Part shown: positions 55,005 to 62,295 of the stretch, one piece after another
Layout of the letters: each line of letters begins with the position of its first letter
Position numbering within the stretch: the first letter of the stretch is position 1
DNA from: Chloroflexi bacterium 54-19
GTDB lineage: Bacteria; Chloroflexota; Chloroflexia; Chloroheliales; Chloroheliaceae
Assembly: GCA_001898225.1 (NCBI GenBank)
Contig: MKTJ01000004.1
Location: 1 to 64,000, forward strand
Direction of reading: 5' to 3'
Length of the DNA stretch: 64,000 bases
The notes under the pieces: generated by a model
What the model saw: the letters and a program-made list of their open reading frames with translations, nothing else
Told to the model about the DNA's origin: nothing
Databases searched by the model: none
Position numbers and translations under genes: made by a program

Positions 55005-55365
55005 CGTTCTGAATATAGACGTTTATCTGCTCAACCGGCATCCCTACCAGGTGTCGAATGGCCGTTGAAACGTCTCCTTGTACCTGTTTGCCAACCTGGG
55101 CCAGGTTAGCGCTTTTATCTACGATAATGTAAAGGTCGGCGTAAACTTTATCTTCTTTTACTTCGATCTTGACACCATCGTTGTTGTCACGGTTGAAAAT
55201 CCGGCTCAGGCTGGCGCTGCTATTGGCGTCACCCATACGGATAACGCCCTCCACGCCGAGCGTGGTAGCCTCGACAATGGTAGCCAGCACACCGGGCGCG
55301 ATGCGCACCGTACCGAGCTTTTTACCATTTTGTCCTTTTGCATTAGTTGTGGCGTTAGCCGACAT
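54997..55365 (-). CDS. Asp23/Gls24-family envelope stress protein
   Basis: This 122-residue protein has GTVRIAPGVLATIVEATTLG, VEGVIRMGD and YIIVDKSANLAQVGKQVQGD, then AIRHLVGMPVEQINVYIQNV: the complete Asp23 pattern. Family members form a membrane-associated meshwork in Gram-positive bacteria and commonly sit beside accC and nusB in fab clusters. The C-terminal VNVYIQNVE-like ending is intact. ATG 55365 has AGG 12 bases upstream. It lies 44 bp after accC. Confidence 0.9.
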   Translation of the reverse strand: MSANATTNAKGQNGKKLGTVRIAPGVLATIVEATTLGVEGVIRMGDANSSASLSRIFNRDNNDGVKIEVKEDKVYADLYIIVDKSANLAQVGKQVQGDVSTAIRHLVGMPVEQINVYIQNVE

Positions 55366-55409
55366 TTATTGCTGATACCTGACTGGATTTTCGTTTGAGT
55401 TTGAGCAAG

Positions 55410-56762
55410 TTAGAGCTGCCAGGTTGGCATCTTCTTTTCCACGAAATCGAGCGCTGCCTTACCTTCCCGGTACTCCGGGTCGGCCAGTAGAAACTGCTGG
55501 AAAGGGATAGTTGTCTTTACCCCGCTCACTACTGTTTCGTGCAACGCGCGCGCCATCCGGGCCACTGCTTCTTCGCGTGTATCGGCAAATGCGATCACTT
55601 TGGCAAGCAGACTATCGTAGTAGGGAGGCATCACATACCCGCTGTAAAGGTGGGTATCTACACGCACTCCGATTCCGCCCGGTGGGATGAAAAGGTCTAT
55701 ATTTCCTGCGTCGGGCCGGAAGTTACTTGCCGGGTCCTCCGCGTTCACGCGGCACTCAATCGCGTTCCCACGTATTCTAACGTCTTTTTGAGAGAGCGTC
55801 AAGCGTTCCCCAGCCGCGACCTTGATTTGCCATTTCACAAGGTCTATGCCGGTCACCTGCTCGGTCACGGGGTGCTCGACCTGGATACGGGTGTTCATTT
55901 CCATAAAATAGAAGTTGCCGTCGGGGTCGAGCAAAAACTCCATGGTCCCAACACTGTTGTAGTTGATAAACCTGGCCCCTTTGACGGCGGCCTCCCCGAT
56001 TTTCTGCCGGAGTTTATCGGACAGGTTGGGGGCGGGCGCTTCTTCCATGATTTTTTGGTAGCGGCGCTGAATCGAGCAGTCGCGTTCGCCCAGGTGAATC
56101 GTGTTACCAAAATTGTCGGCCAGAACCTGGATTTCGATGTGGCGGGGCCGCGGTACAAACTTTTCCAGGTAGAGTTCGGGGCTGGAGAAGGCTTTGGCAG
56201 CCTCGGCGCGGGCAATTGGATAGGTTTTCTCAAGGGCTAATTCGTTTTCGATGACGCGGATACCACGCCCACCGCCGCCCGCCAGGGCCTTGAGCATGAC
56301 CGGGTATTTAATCCGGGCCGCTTCCTGCTTGGCGTGGTCAAGACTGGTCAGGACGCCTTCGACACCGGGCACGATTGGTAAACCTGCATCCATCATGGTC
56401 TTGCGGGCCAGGGCCTTATCGCCCATTTTCTCGATAGCGGAAGGCCGGGGGCCAATCCAGGTTATCCCGACCTTCTCGCAAATTTCCGCGACATAGGTAT
56501 TTTCACTCAGGAAGCCATAACCGGGGTGAAGGGCGTCCGCACCGGTAATGAGGGCCGCGCTGATAATCGCGGGGGTATTCAGGTAGCTCTTGCCGCTTGG
56601 CGCCGGGCCTACGCAGACCGCTTCATCGGCGAACCGCACCGCCAGCGAATCGCGGTCGGCCTCGCTATAAGCTACCACCGTGGCGATACCCATGTCCCGG
56701 CAGGCCCGGACCACTCGGAGGGCAATCTCACCTCTATTTGCTATCAGGACTTTCTTGAACAT
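55410..56762 (-). CDS. accC: Acetyl-CoA carboxylase biotin carboxylase subunit
   Basis: This 450-residue enzyme carboxylates biotin with ATP and bicarbonate, the first step of fatty-acid synthesis. It is full length. It starts FKKVLIANRGEIALRVVRAC, with GYGFLSENTYVAEICEKVG, the ATP-grasp glycine loop ALAGGGGRGIRVIENE, the biotin-carboxylase signature EMNTRIQVEHPVTEQVTGID and ECRVNAEDPASNF. ATG 56762 has AGGAAA upstream. No accB is present in this window. Confidence 0.96.
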   Translation of the reverse strand: MFKKVLIANRGEIALRVVRACRDMGIATVVAYSEADRDSLAVRFADEAVCVGPAPSGKSYLNTPAIISAALITGADALHPGYGFLSENTYVAEICEKVGITWIGPRPSAIEKMGDKALARKTMMDAGLPIVPGVEGVLTSLDHAKQEAARIKYPVMLKALAGGGGRGIRVIENELALEKTYPIARAEAAKAFSSPELYLEKFVPRPRHIEIQVLADNFGNTIHLGERDCSIQRRYQKIMEEAPAPNLSDKLRQKIGEAAVKGARFINYNSVGTMEFLLDPDGNFYFMEMNTRIQVEHPVTEQVTGIDLVKWQIKVAAGERLTLSQKDVRIRGNAIECRVNAEDPASNFRPDAGNIDLFIPPGGIGVRVDTHLYSGYVMPPYYDSLLAKVIAFADTREEAVARMARALHETVVSGVKTTIPFQQFLLADPEYREGKAALDFVEKKMPTWQL

Positions 56763-56785
56763 TTTGGTAATTATTTCCTGTTGGC

Positions 56786-57811
56786 TTAACTAAAAAAATA
56801 ATGATGGGGGTTTTCACCCGCTTTTTGGATGAGCCAGATGGCGTTTTTCTTGCTGTCCGCCGGGTTGTAGTCAGTTTCCATGTACCAGCCGTTGAACAGC
56901 ATCACTTTGGCTCCAAAGGGAGTGCCATCTTTATGCGCTGGAATCAGGTTGATAAGGTAACGTTTCTTGCCCTCGTAATCCTCGACCGGGGCCTGGAAAT
57001 ATTTGTTGTGCCGGATTATATATTCGGCCAGGTGGGCCAGCGTCCGCTGGAAACTGCCCTGGGTACCTTCCACGCTCGAATCCGGGTAGCGCAACATCAT
57101 CGGCGCGGTTATGGCGTTCATTAAGTCGCTGACAGGTAGCCACTCGGCGCTGCTAATCTGAGCCTGGCTCGGCGTGGAGGTCGCTTCCGGGGCGGGCGTT
57201 TCGAGCGGTCCGGTCGCACCTTTGCGAGTGGCCGGGGTTGCGAGTGGTCCGCTGCCGGTCTTGCGGCCAGACCCGTTTTGGGCCGAGGCGCTTTCAACCG
57301 AGCGGGCTTTCTGGTTCAGGAAATAGGCCAGGTCGAGTTCGCGCAGGTTAGCCGGGGCCAGGCTGGCGAAACTAAGTAGTAAGAAGTTTTCCGGGTCATT
57401 TTCAAGATGGGCCCGCATGATTTCCAGGTCTTCCGGTTCACGTTCCGGCGATGTATCGGCGACCAGCCACAAATTGCCGTCGGTCAGGATAGCAAAACGG
57501 ATACTGCTCTCCTGGGCCGGGGCGGCAAATTTTGCCAGGTCAGGGAAGCCGAACCCGCTCAAGGGGGTTACCCGGATGACCGCCAGGGCGCGCCCGGCGG
57601 TATCCAGCAGGGCGTAGTCGGCCTTCTGCCCGGTGTGGCCCATTTCCCAATCGGGAAAGACCTGGGCCGGGTCGTGCACGTCCCAACCGACCGCTTTCAG
57701 TAAAACATCTACCAGCGCGTAACGGGTTAAAACCTGGTTGCCAACCAGGGCGTAGCGATAGGCGCGGATAGTTTGCTTGGCTCGTTTTAAAGTTTCGAGA
57801 ATTTCCTGCAA
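56786..57811 (-). CDS. HsdR_N/PD-(D/E)XK-like protein with degenerate active site
   Basis: This 341-residue protein is located between fabG and accC. Residues 1-175 resemble the N-terminal nuclease fold of type I restriction HsdR-like proteins: LVGNQVLTRYALVDVLLKAVG, FPDWEMGHTGQKADYALL and GRALAVIRVTPL. The catalytic E-x-K strand should read about AVIEAK; here it is AVIRVT, so the nuclease is probably inactive. Residues 175-225 are a Thr/Pro/Ala-rich linker. Residues 230-341 form a second domain with AEYIIRHNKYFQAP and KRYLINLIPAHKDG. Start TTG 57811 has AAAGGAG 14 bases upstream, a long spacing. Function is unknown; it may bind DNA or protein. Confidence 0.55.
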   Translation of the reverse strand: MQEILETLKRAKQTIRAYRYALVGNQVLTRYALVDVLLKAVGWDVHDPAQVFPDWEMGHTGQKADYALLDTAGRALAVIRVTPLSGFGFPDLAKFAAPAQESSIRFAILTDGNLWLVADTSPEREPEDLEIMRAHLENDPENFLLLSFASLAPANLRELDLAYFLNQKARSVESASAQNGSGRKTGSGPLATPATRKGATGPLETPAPEATSTPSQAQISSAEWLPVSDLMNAITAPMMLRYPDSSVEGTQGSFQRTLAHLAEYIIRHNKYFQAPVEDYEGKKRYLINLIPAHKDGTPFGAKVMLFNGWYMETDYNPADSKKNAIWLIQKAGENPHHYFFS

Positions 57812-57861
57812 AACCGCGTTATTAACTCCTTTGGTTTAATACTTTAATCTACTTCGATGCC

Positions 57862-58608
57862 TTAGTTCATCACCATCCCGCCGTTGACCGCCAGGACCTG
57901 CCCGGTGATGTACCCGGCAGCGTCGCTTGCCAGGAAGGCGACCGCCTCGGCCACATCTTCCGGTTTACCGAAGCGTTCAAGCGGAATCTGCTCAAGAGCC
58001 TTCTTTTTGAATTCTTCGGCCAGCACGTTGGTCATATCGGTTTCGATAAAACCGGGCGCAACGGCGTTGACCGTAATGTTGCGGCTGCCAACCTCGCGAG
58101 CGATAGCCTTGGTGAAGCCGATTAGACCGGCCTTGGCGGCGCTATAGTTGGCCTGCCCACCACTCCCGGCCTGCCCGGACACCGAACTGATGTTGATAAT
58201 CCGGCCACCCTTGGAGCGCAACATGGGCCGCAGGGCCGCTTTGGCGCAAAGATAAGCCCCTTTCAGGTTGGTGTCAAGGACGGCGTCCCAATCGCTTTCG
58301 CTCATGCGCATCATGAGGGTGTCTTTGGTTATCCCGGCGTTATTTACCAGTATATCAATTTTGCCATAGGTTTTAACAGTCTGGTCCACCAGGTTCTGGG
58401 CTTCTGCCGGGACCGATACGTCACCCTGCAAGGCGGTGGCGTGCCCACCCTTGCTTTCGATAGCCGCAACCACCACGTTAGCTTCGTCGAGACCCCGGAC
58501 ATAGTTGATAACCACCTTCGCGCCGCGTTCGGCCAAAAGCAGGGCGATTGCCCGGCCAATTCCGCGCGACCCACCTGTTACCAGGGCTACCTTACCATCC
58601 AAATTCAT
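57862..58608 (-). CDS. fabG: 3-oxoacyl-ACP reductase
   Basis: This 248-residue short-chain dehydrogenase reduces beta-ketoacyl-ACP with NADPH. It has KVALVTGGSRGIGRAIALLL (TGxxxGxG cofactor site), DILVNNAGITKDTLMMRM, the catalytic IINISSVSGQAG and NYSAAKAGLIGFTKA (Tyr/Lys), and a C-terminal YITGQVLAVNGG. ATG 58608 has AAGGAG upstream. Element B lies between fabD and this gene. Confidence 0.96.
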   Translation of the reverse strand: MNLDGKVALVTGGSRGIGRAIALLLAERGAKVVINYVRGLDEANVVVAAIESKGGHATALQGDVSVPAEAQNLVDQTVKTYGKIDILVNNAGITKDTLMMRMSESDWDAVLDTNLKGAYLCAKAALRPMLRSKGGRIINISSVSGQAGSGGQANYSAAKAGLIGFTKAIAREVGSRNITVNAVAPGFIETDMTNVLAEEFKKKALEQIPLERFGKPEDVAEAVAFLASDAAGYITGQVLAVNGGMVMN

Positions 58609-58620
58609 CGAAAACTCCTT

Positions 58621-58776
58621 CGTAAAACGTTGAACGTTGAACGGAACAACGTGGAACGTAAAAACGGCTGTTTTTATTCTGTAAATTTAACAAACAAAAC
58701 AATCAAATGTTTTAACGCCTGGTCATTAGTTCAAGAATCTTCACGTTTAACGTTCAACGTTGTTTCGTTTTTTACG
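58621..58776. repeat. Heptad-armed inverted-repeat element B (fabD-fabG intergenic)
   Basis: A 156-bp element with inverted arms 58621-58666 and 58742-58776. Arms are built of degenerate 7-8-bp units of CGTTGAA type (left CGTTGAA, CGTTGAA, CGGAACAA, CGTGGAA). The right arm, read on the complement, is CGTAAAAAACGAAACAACG and on. The fabD stop codon (58772-58774) lies inside the right arm. The core is AT-rich and non-coding. Confidence 0.75.
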
Positions 58777-59695
58777 CCTTCAACACATCTTCCGAGTTGA
58801 CCAGTTCCGCGCCTTTTTCAATCCGTTTGATAAGCCCGGTCAGCACTTTGCCGGTGCCGATTTCCACGAAACGGGTCGCGCCGCCGTTAAACATGGTGCG
58901 GACCGACTCGACCCAGCGGACCGGGCTGTAGGTCTGCACGGTCAGTTCTTCTTGCAGGGCGGCGGCATCGTCCAGGGGAAGCGGTTGGGCGGTCACGTTG
59001 GAGACGACCGGAAAATTGGCCGGGCTGAAAGTAATTTGCGAGATAAGCTGGCCCAGTTCGGCGGCCATCGGGCGCATCACGCTGCTGTGAAAAGCGGCGC
59101 TGACCGGCAGGGGGATAACCCGTTTGATACCGGCCTCTTTGGCGGCCTGGGTAAAGCGGGCCAGCCCTTCGGTGGTGCCGGAGACAGCGGTCTGGCCGGG
59201 GGAGTTGTAATTGGCGATTTCGACACCGTTTTGCCGGGCCATTTCTTCTAACTGGGCGTCGTCGGCCCCGATTACCGCGACCATGCCGCTTCCGGCCCCG
59301 CTGCCCTGCCCGGCTTCGTTCATCAGGCGGCCCCTTTCGCGGACCAGCCGCAAGGCGTCCTCGAATTTAAGGGAGCCGTTGGCGACCAGGGCGGTATATT
59401 CGCCCAGGCTGTGCCCGGCCACAAAAAGGGGCGGTTCATCAAGTATAGCAGGTTGACGGAGTTGGATGGCTTTGAGGTGGGCCAGGCTGGTGACGAGCAG
59501 GGCAGGTTGGGCGTTATCGGTGCGGGTGAGGTCGGCTTCAGGGCCTTCAAAGCAGAGCCGGGAAAGGGAAAAACCCAGTACGGCGTCAGCCTGGTTGTAA
59601 AGTTCGGCTATTTCGGTAAAATTCTGGGCCAGTTCCTTGCCCATCCCTACTACTTGCGAACCTTGTCCTGGAAAAACCCAGGCGGTATTGCTCAC
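58772..59695 (-). CDS. fabD: Malonyl-CoA:ACP transacylase
   Basis: This 307-residue enzyme loads malonyl groups onto ACP. It begins WVFPGQGSQVVGMGKELAQ. The nucleophile is Ser96 in VAGHSLGEYTALVANGS. The family His is in the later AAFHSSVMRPMAAEL. The start is GTG 59695, with AAGGAG seven bases upstream. The stop codon is inside repeat element B. rpmF lies 468 bp upstream, with element C in between. Confidence 0.95.
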   Translation of the reverse strand: MSNTAWVFPGQGSQVVGMGKELAQNFTEIAELYNQADAVLGFSLSRLCFEGPEADLTRTDNAQPALLVTSLAHLKAIQLRQPAILDEPPLFVAGHSLGEYTALVANGSLKFEDALRLVRERGRLMNEAGQGSGAGSGMVAVIGADDAQLEEMARQNGVEIANYNSPGQTAVSGTTEGLARFTQAAKEAGIKRVIPLPVSAAFHSSVMRPMAAELGQLISQITFSPANFPVVSNVTAQPLPLDDAAALQEELTVQTYSPVRWVESVRTMFNGGATRFVEIGTGKVLTGLIKRIEKGAELVNSEDVLKA

Positions 59696-59759
59696 GGGCA
59701 GTCTCCTTCAATTTGTTAACGTCGCTGTTAGCGATTATTCAGTTTTACTGCAACTGCAC

Positions 59760-59957
59760 AGTAGTCAGCAGACAGTAGCCAGTAATCAGTGAATCCGAGC
59801 CAGCTTGAAGTTCTTACCTGAAATGATGGAGCTTGCTACAAAGGATAAAATTGGCAAAACCAGCTATTTTAGTTTTTATGTGTTATATCAATAAATTTGG
59901 TGGTCTTTGCCAACCCATCTTTTAAAACTGCCTGCTGACCACTAACTACCGACTACT
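59760..59957. repeat. Heptad-armed inverted-repeat element C
   Basis: A 198-bp element. Left arm 59760-59792: AGTAGTC, AGCAGAC, AGTAGCC, AGTAATC. Right arm 59927-59957 on the complement: AGTAGTC, GGTAGTT, AGTGGTC, AGCAGGC. The outermost heptad is identical in both arms; about 22 of 31 positions match overall. The core is AT-rich and non-coding. It sits between fabD and rpmF. Confidence 0.78.
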
Positions 59958-60119
59958 AATCCAAATGGCAGGCGGCAGCCAGGAACCTTGCCTCCAGGCA
60001 CTCGCGCCTGACTCCAGGATGGCAGGAGTTCAGGTTGGCCCGGTATGGCGGCAAACGATGCGACTTGCTATCAAGAATAAGGATTGAGGTTCTTCTGGTT
60101 AGCTGCGTGGCACAAAGAA

Positions 60120-60145
60120 CGGCTGCGCCAAAAGTCGGGCAGCCG
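60120..60145 (-). terminator. Candidate rpmF terminator
   Basis: CGGCTGC (60120-60126) pairs with GCAGCCG (60139-60145), 18 bp beyond the rpmF stop codon. The minus-strand tail is only mildly T-rich (TTCTTTG), so termination may be partial, allowing read-through into fabD. Confidence 0.5.
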
Positions 60146-60163
60146 CTCAAAAGATTTCCAAAA

Positions 60164-60364
60164 TTACTGGTTCTTGTCCGCCTTCTGGCGAATTTCAACC
60201 ACTTGCTCGTCTTTGTAGTAACCGCAAACGTTGCACACGGTGTGCGGGACGCGTTTGTTGCCGCAGTTCGAGCAGGTAACCAGTTGCGGGGCCACTAAAG
60301 CCTGGTGGGCCCGGCGTTGGCCCTGGGCAGAGCGGCTGACTTTCTGTTTGGGTAATGCGCCCAT
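60164..60364 (-). CDS. rpmF: 50S ribosomal protein L32
   Basis: This 66-residue protein begins GALPKQKVSRSAQGQRRAHQ and has a zinc ribbon (CSNCGNKRVPHTVCNVCG, Cys-x2-Cys twice), the zinc-binding form of L32. The tail GYYKDEQVV is also typical. rpmF heads fatty-acid gene clusters in many bacteria. GGGAG lies 13 bases before ATG 60364. Confidence 0.95.
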   Translation of the reverse strand: MGALPKQKVSRSAQGQRRAHQALVAPQLVTCSNCGNKRVPHTVCNVCGYYKDEQVVEIRQKADKNQ

Positions 60365-60488
60365 TTTAGATTCTTAACTCCCTTCGACCTGATAAAATTT
60401 CTTTCAGCGCGGGCTGGCCCCTTAATTCCGGCTGCTAATAAAAGGCAGCAAAAGACCGTAAACCCGTCAGATTTAATCCTGAGCAGAG

Positions 60489-60517
60489 ATTATACTGTTT
60501 TCCAACCCAAAAAGCAA
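60489..60517 (-). promoter_or_regulatory. Promoter of the rpmF-fab operon
   Basis: On the minus strand TTGCTT (60512-60517), a 17-bp spacer and a perfect TATAAT (60489-60494) precede rpmF by 125 bp. Confidence 0.65.
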
Positions 60518-60533
60518 GCTGTTTTGAGCCGTA

Positions 60534-60562
60534 CTGACAAGTAGCCCGGTTTGTAGTATGAT
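60534..60562 (+). promoter_or_regulatory. Promoter of the SH3-domain protein gene
   Basis: CTGACA (60534-60539), a 17-bp spacer and TATGAT (60557-60562) form a divergent promoter only 16 bp from the rpmF -35 box. Regulation of the two units is thus likely to interact. Confidence 0.52.
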
Positions 60563-60668
60563 AAACCCCGCTGCTCACCCAAAGACAGCAGGTAGTTCAA
60601 GTTATTATACGGCTCACAATAGAGCCGGGGCTTTTTTAAGCCTTTCCCGGAGGAGAAATACATTATTT

Positions 60669-61292
60669 ATGTCGCAGCAACCCCCTGACTGGTTCCGGCA
60701 ACCTCGCGGCCCGCGAATCGGCTGCGCGGACGTGACCATTGTTTCAATTGCTTCGATAGCAGCTTTTGTCTTATTAATTTTTGTCGTGTTGCGTCCCGAT
60801 TTCGCCCGCTTTATTGACCTGACTGGCGGAAATGATATAACTGTCGGGGCGGTTCGGGCCACTGATACCCCCGTCCCTTTTGTTTCTACCACTCCCACCC
60901 TTTCCGGTAATGAAACGACATCCGCTGCCGGTACAACCGGGGCCGCCGGGACGAGCGCCCCTGGCACGACTGCACTCGCCACCACGGTAGCCGCAGCACC
61001 CGCCACCCCGACCGTACCAGCACCCACTACCGCCGCGCCAACCCCGACCCCACCGGCGACCCTTTCGTTTAAATCGGTAACACTGACCGACGCCTGCCGT
61101 CTGCGCCAGACCCCCGATTACCATGCCCCGATTATTCAGATTTTCCCGAAGGGTACGGCTTTCAAGGCTTATGACCAGCAAGAATCGGTCAAGGACTCGG
61201 ATACCGGCGTTACATCGGTCTGGCAGAGGGTCGAACCGGCGGACAATACAAACCGCCAGGGCTGGATGGTGGTCGAGTGTTTAGGAACTTAG
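60669..61292 (+). CDS. Membrane-anchored bacterial SH3-like (SH3b) domain protein
   Basis: This 207-residue protein has a short cytosolic head (SQQPPDWFRQPRGPRIGCAD), one membrane helix (VTIVSIASIAAFVLLIFVVL) and a Thr/Ala/Pro-rich linker (~60-130). A C-terminal SH3b domain follows: DACRLRQTPDYHAPIIQIFP, KGTAFKAYDQQ, GWMVVECL. SH3b domains often bind peptidoglycan, so it probably faces the cell wall. ATG 60669 has GGAGGAG 13 bases upstream. It is co-directional with the NuoB-like gene, 16 bp away. Confidence 0.78.
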   Translation: MSQQPPDWFRQPRGPRIGCADVTIVSIASIAAFVLLIFVVLRPDFARFIDLTGGNDITVGAVRATDTPVPFVSTTPTLSGNETTSAAGTTGAAGTSAPGTTALATTVAAAPATPTVPAPTTAAPTPTPPATLSFKSVTLTDACRLRQTPDYHAPIIQIFPKGTAFKAYDQQESVKDSDTGVTSVWQRVEPADNTNRQGWMVVECLGT

Positions 61293-61308
61293 CCTGGTAA
61301 CAAGATAG

Positions 61309-61773
61309 ATGAAATCGCTTTTTAGAATCCGGCGCTCTCCCTCGATTTTTGTCTTTCCGTTACATATGGGAGGTTCAAACGCGACCAGCCTCGAACTGGC
61401 CGCTATTTTTACGCCGCCCTACAACGCCGCCCGCTATGGTATCAGCCTGACAAGCAGCCCCCGCCAGGCCGATGTGGTTTTGCTGGTCGGTTCTTTTACG
61501 CCCAAAATGGCCGGGCCGGTGCTGGATTTGCTGGCCTCACTGCCGGACGATGTCAAGTTGTTGCAGGTTGGCTCCGACAGTACCGCTGCCGCGCCTTTTG
61601 CCCGTTCTTATACGGCGTTCGGACCGCTCCAACCTGGGGTCGCCGCAGGTGCGGCCGAGGAAGAGGGCAAGGGATTCTTCCTGCCGCCGGGTAAAACTAT
61701 CACAGCCTATATTGCCGGGGCCCCGCCCGACCCGGAAGTAATCATCGAAGCGATATTGGATGCCTGCCGTTAG
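61309..61773 (+). CDS. NuoB / [NiFe]-hydrogenase small-subunit-like protein lacking all cluster cysteines
   Basis: This 154-residue protein aligns over its length to the NADH dehydrogenase 20-kDa/energy-converting hydrogenase small-subunit family: YNAARYGISLTSSPRQADVV, LLVGSFTPKMAGPVLDLLA and TAYIAGAPPDPEVIIEAIL. The expected iron-sulfur ligands are missing. GSCNGCEIE-like becomes GGSNATSLE, GDCA becomes GSDSTA, and GCPP becomes GAPP. Only one Cys remains, at the extreme end. It cannot hold a normal N2/proximal cluster, so it is likely a recruited structural or regulatory homologue. ATG 61309 has no strong ribosome site. Confidence 0.75.
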   Translation: MKSLFRIRRSPSIFVFPLHMGGSNATSLELAAIFTPPYNAARYGISLTSSPRQADVVLLVGSFTPKMAGPVLDLLASLPDDVKLLQVGSDSTAAAPFARSYTAFGPLQPGVAAGAAEEEGKGFFLPPGKTITAYIAGAPPDPEVIIEAILDACR

Positions 61774-61777
61774 GAAT

Positions 61778-61909
61778 AGTAGCCAGAGGGCAGTAGCCGG
61801 TAGTCAGTTTTTGAGATCAGGCCTTGTTTATTTTGTTTTGTCGGGAAAACTCTGCCTTTTTAAGATGAGAACTTCAAACCAGACCGGACCCACTGACTAC
61901 TGACCAGTT
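61778..61909. repeat. Heptad-armed inverted-repeat element D
   Basis: A 132-bp element. Left arm 61778-61812: AGTAGCC, AGAGGGC, AGTAGCC, GGTAGTC, AGTTTTT. Right arm 61892-61908 on the complement: ACTGGTC, AGTAGTC, AGT. The left arm starts 4 bp after the NuoB-like stop codon and the right arm abuts the secG promoter -35. Confidence 0.75.
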
Positions 61910-61936
61910 GCAATTGAGGCCGGGCGTTGTTATAAT
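61908..61936 (+). promoter_or_regulatory. Promoter of secG
   Basis: TTGCAA (61908-61913), a 17-bp spacer and TATAAT (61931-61936) predict a start near 61943 and a leader of about 36 bases. The -35 overlaps the end of element D. Confidence 0.65.
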
Positions 61937-61978
61937 TTCCTGGCTTAAAAATAAAAGACTTAAAAAAGGAAGTTTAAA

Positions 61979-62203
61979 TTGTCACTTAGTACTCTTAACA
62001 TCATCCAGATTGTGCTGGGCGTTTTCTTGGTCGCGCTTATCCTGCTTCAATCCAAGGGCAACAGCTTTAGCGGGGCCATGGGCGGCGAAAACAATTCGAT
62101 TTTCCGCACCCGGCGCGGGTTCGAGTTACGCCTTTTCCAGTTCACGATTGTATTCGCCATTATATTCGTGCTAATCAGCCTCTGGGCCAGCTTCTTCCAG
62201 TAG
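61979..62203 (+). CDS. secG: Preprotein translocase subunit SecG
   Basis: This 74-residue membrane protein has two helices: STLNIIQIVLGVFLVALILL and FQFTIVFAIIFVLISLWASF. Between them lies the conserved loop LQSKGNSFSGAMGG, with the family GS-x-FSGAMGG pattern. It assists SecYE in protein export. The start is TTG 61979, with AAGGA eight bases upstream. A promoter lies just ahead. The next gene is a peptide-binding protein 92 bp downstream. Confidence 0.9.
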   Translation: MSLSTLNIIQIVLGVFLVALILLQSKGNSFSGAMGGENNSIFRTRRGFELRLFQFTIVFAIIFVLISLWASFFQ

Positions 62204-62295
62204 TATTGTTCGCTAGACAGGCATCGTTAAACCGGCACAGCAGGTCGCAACTGGCGCACCTCGCCTGTTTAGCGATAGGTTGAGGTTTTCAGGTT

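Larger units (their letters stand above)
59696..60163. other. fabD-rpmF intergenic region
   Basis: This 468-bp region contains element C and the probable rpmF terminator. A longer minus-strand frame (59956-60198) overlaps rpmF out of frame and has no signal, so I do not call it a gene. Confidence 0.65.

Noticed and set aside
59956..60198. Minus-strand open frame of 80 codons overlapping rpmF
   Set aside because: Overlaps the well-supported L32 gene out of frame and shows no ribosome site.
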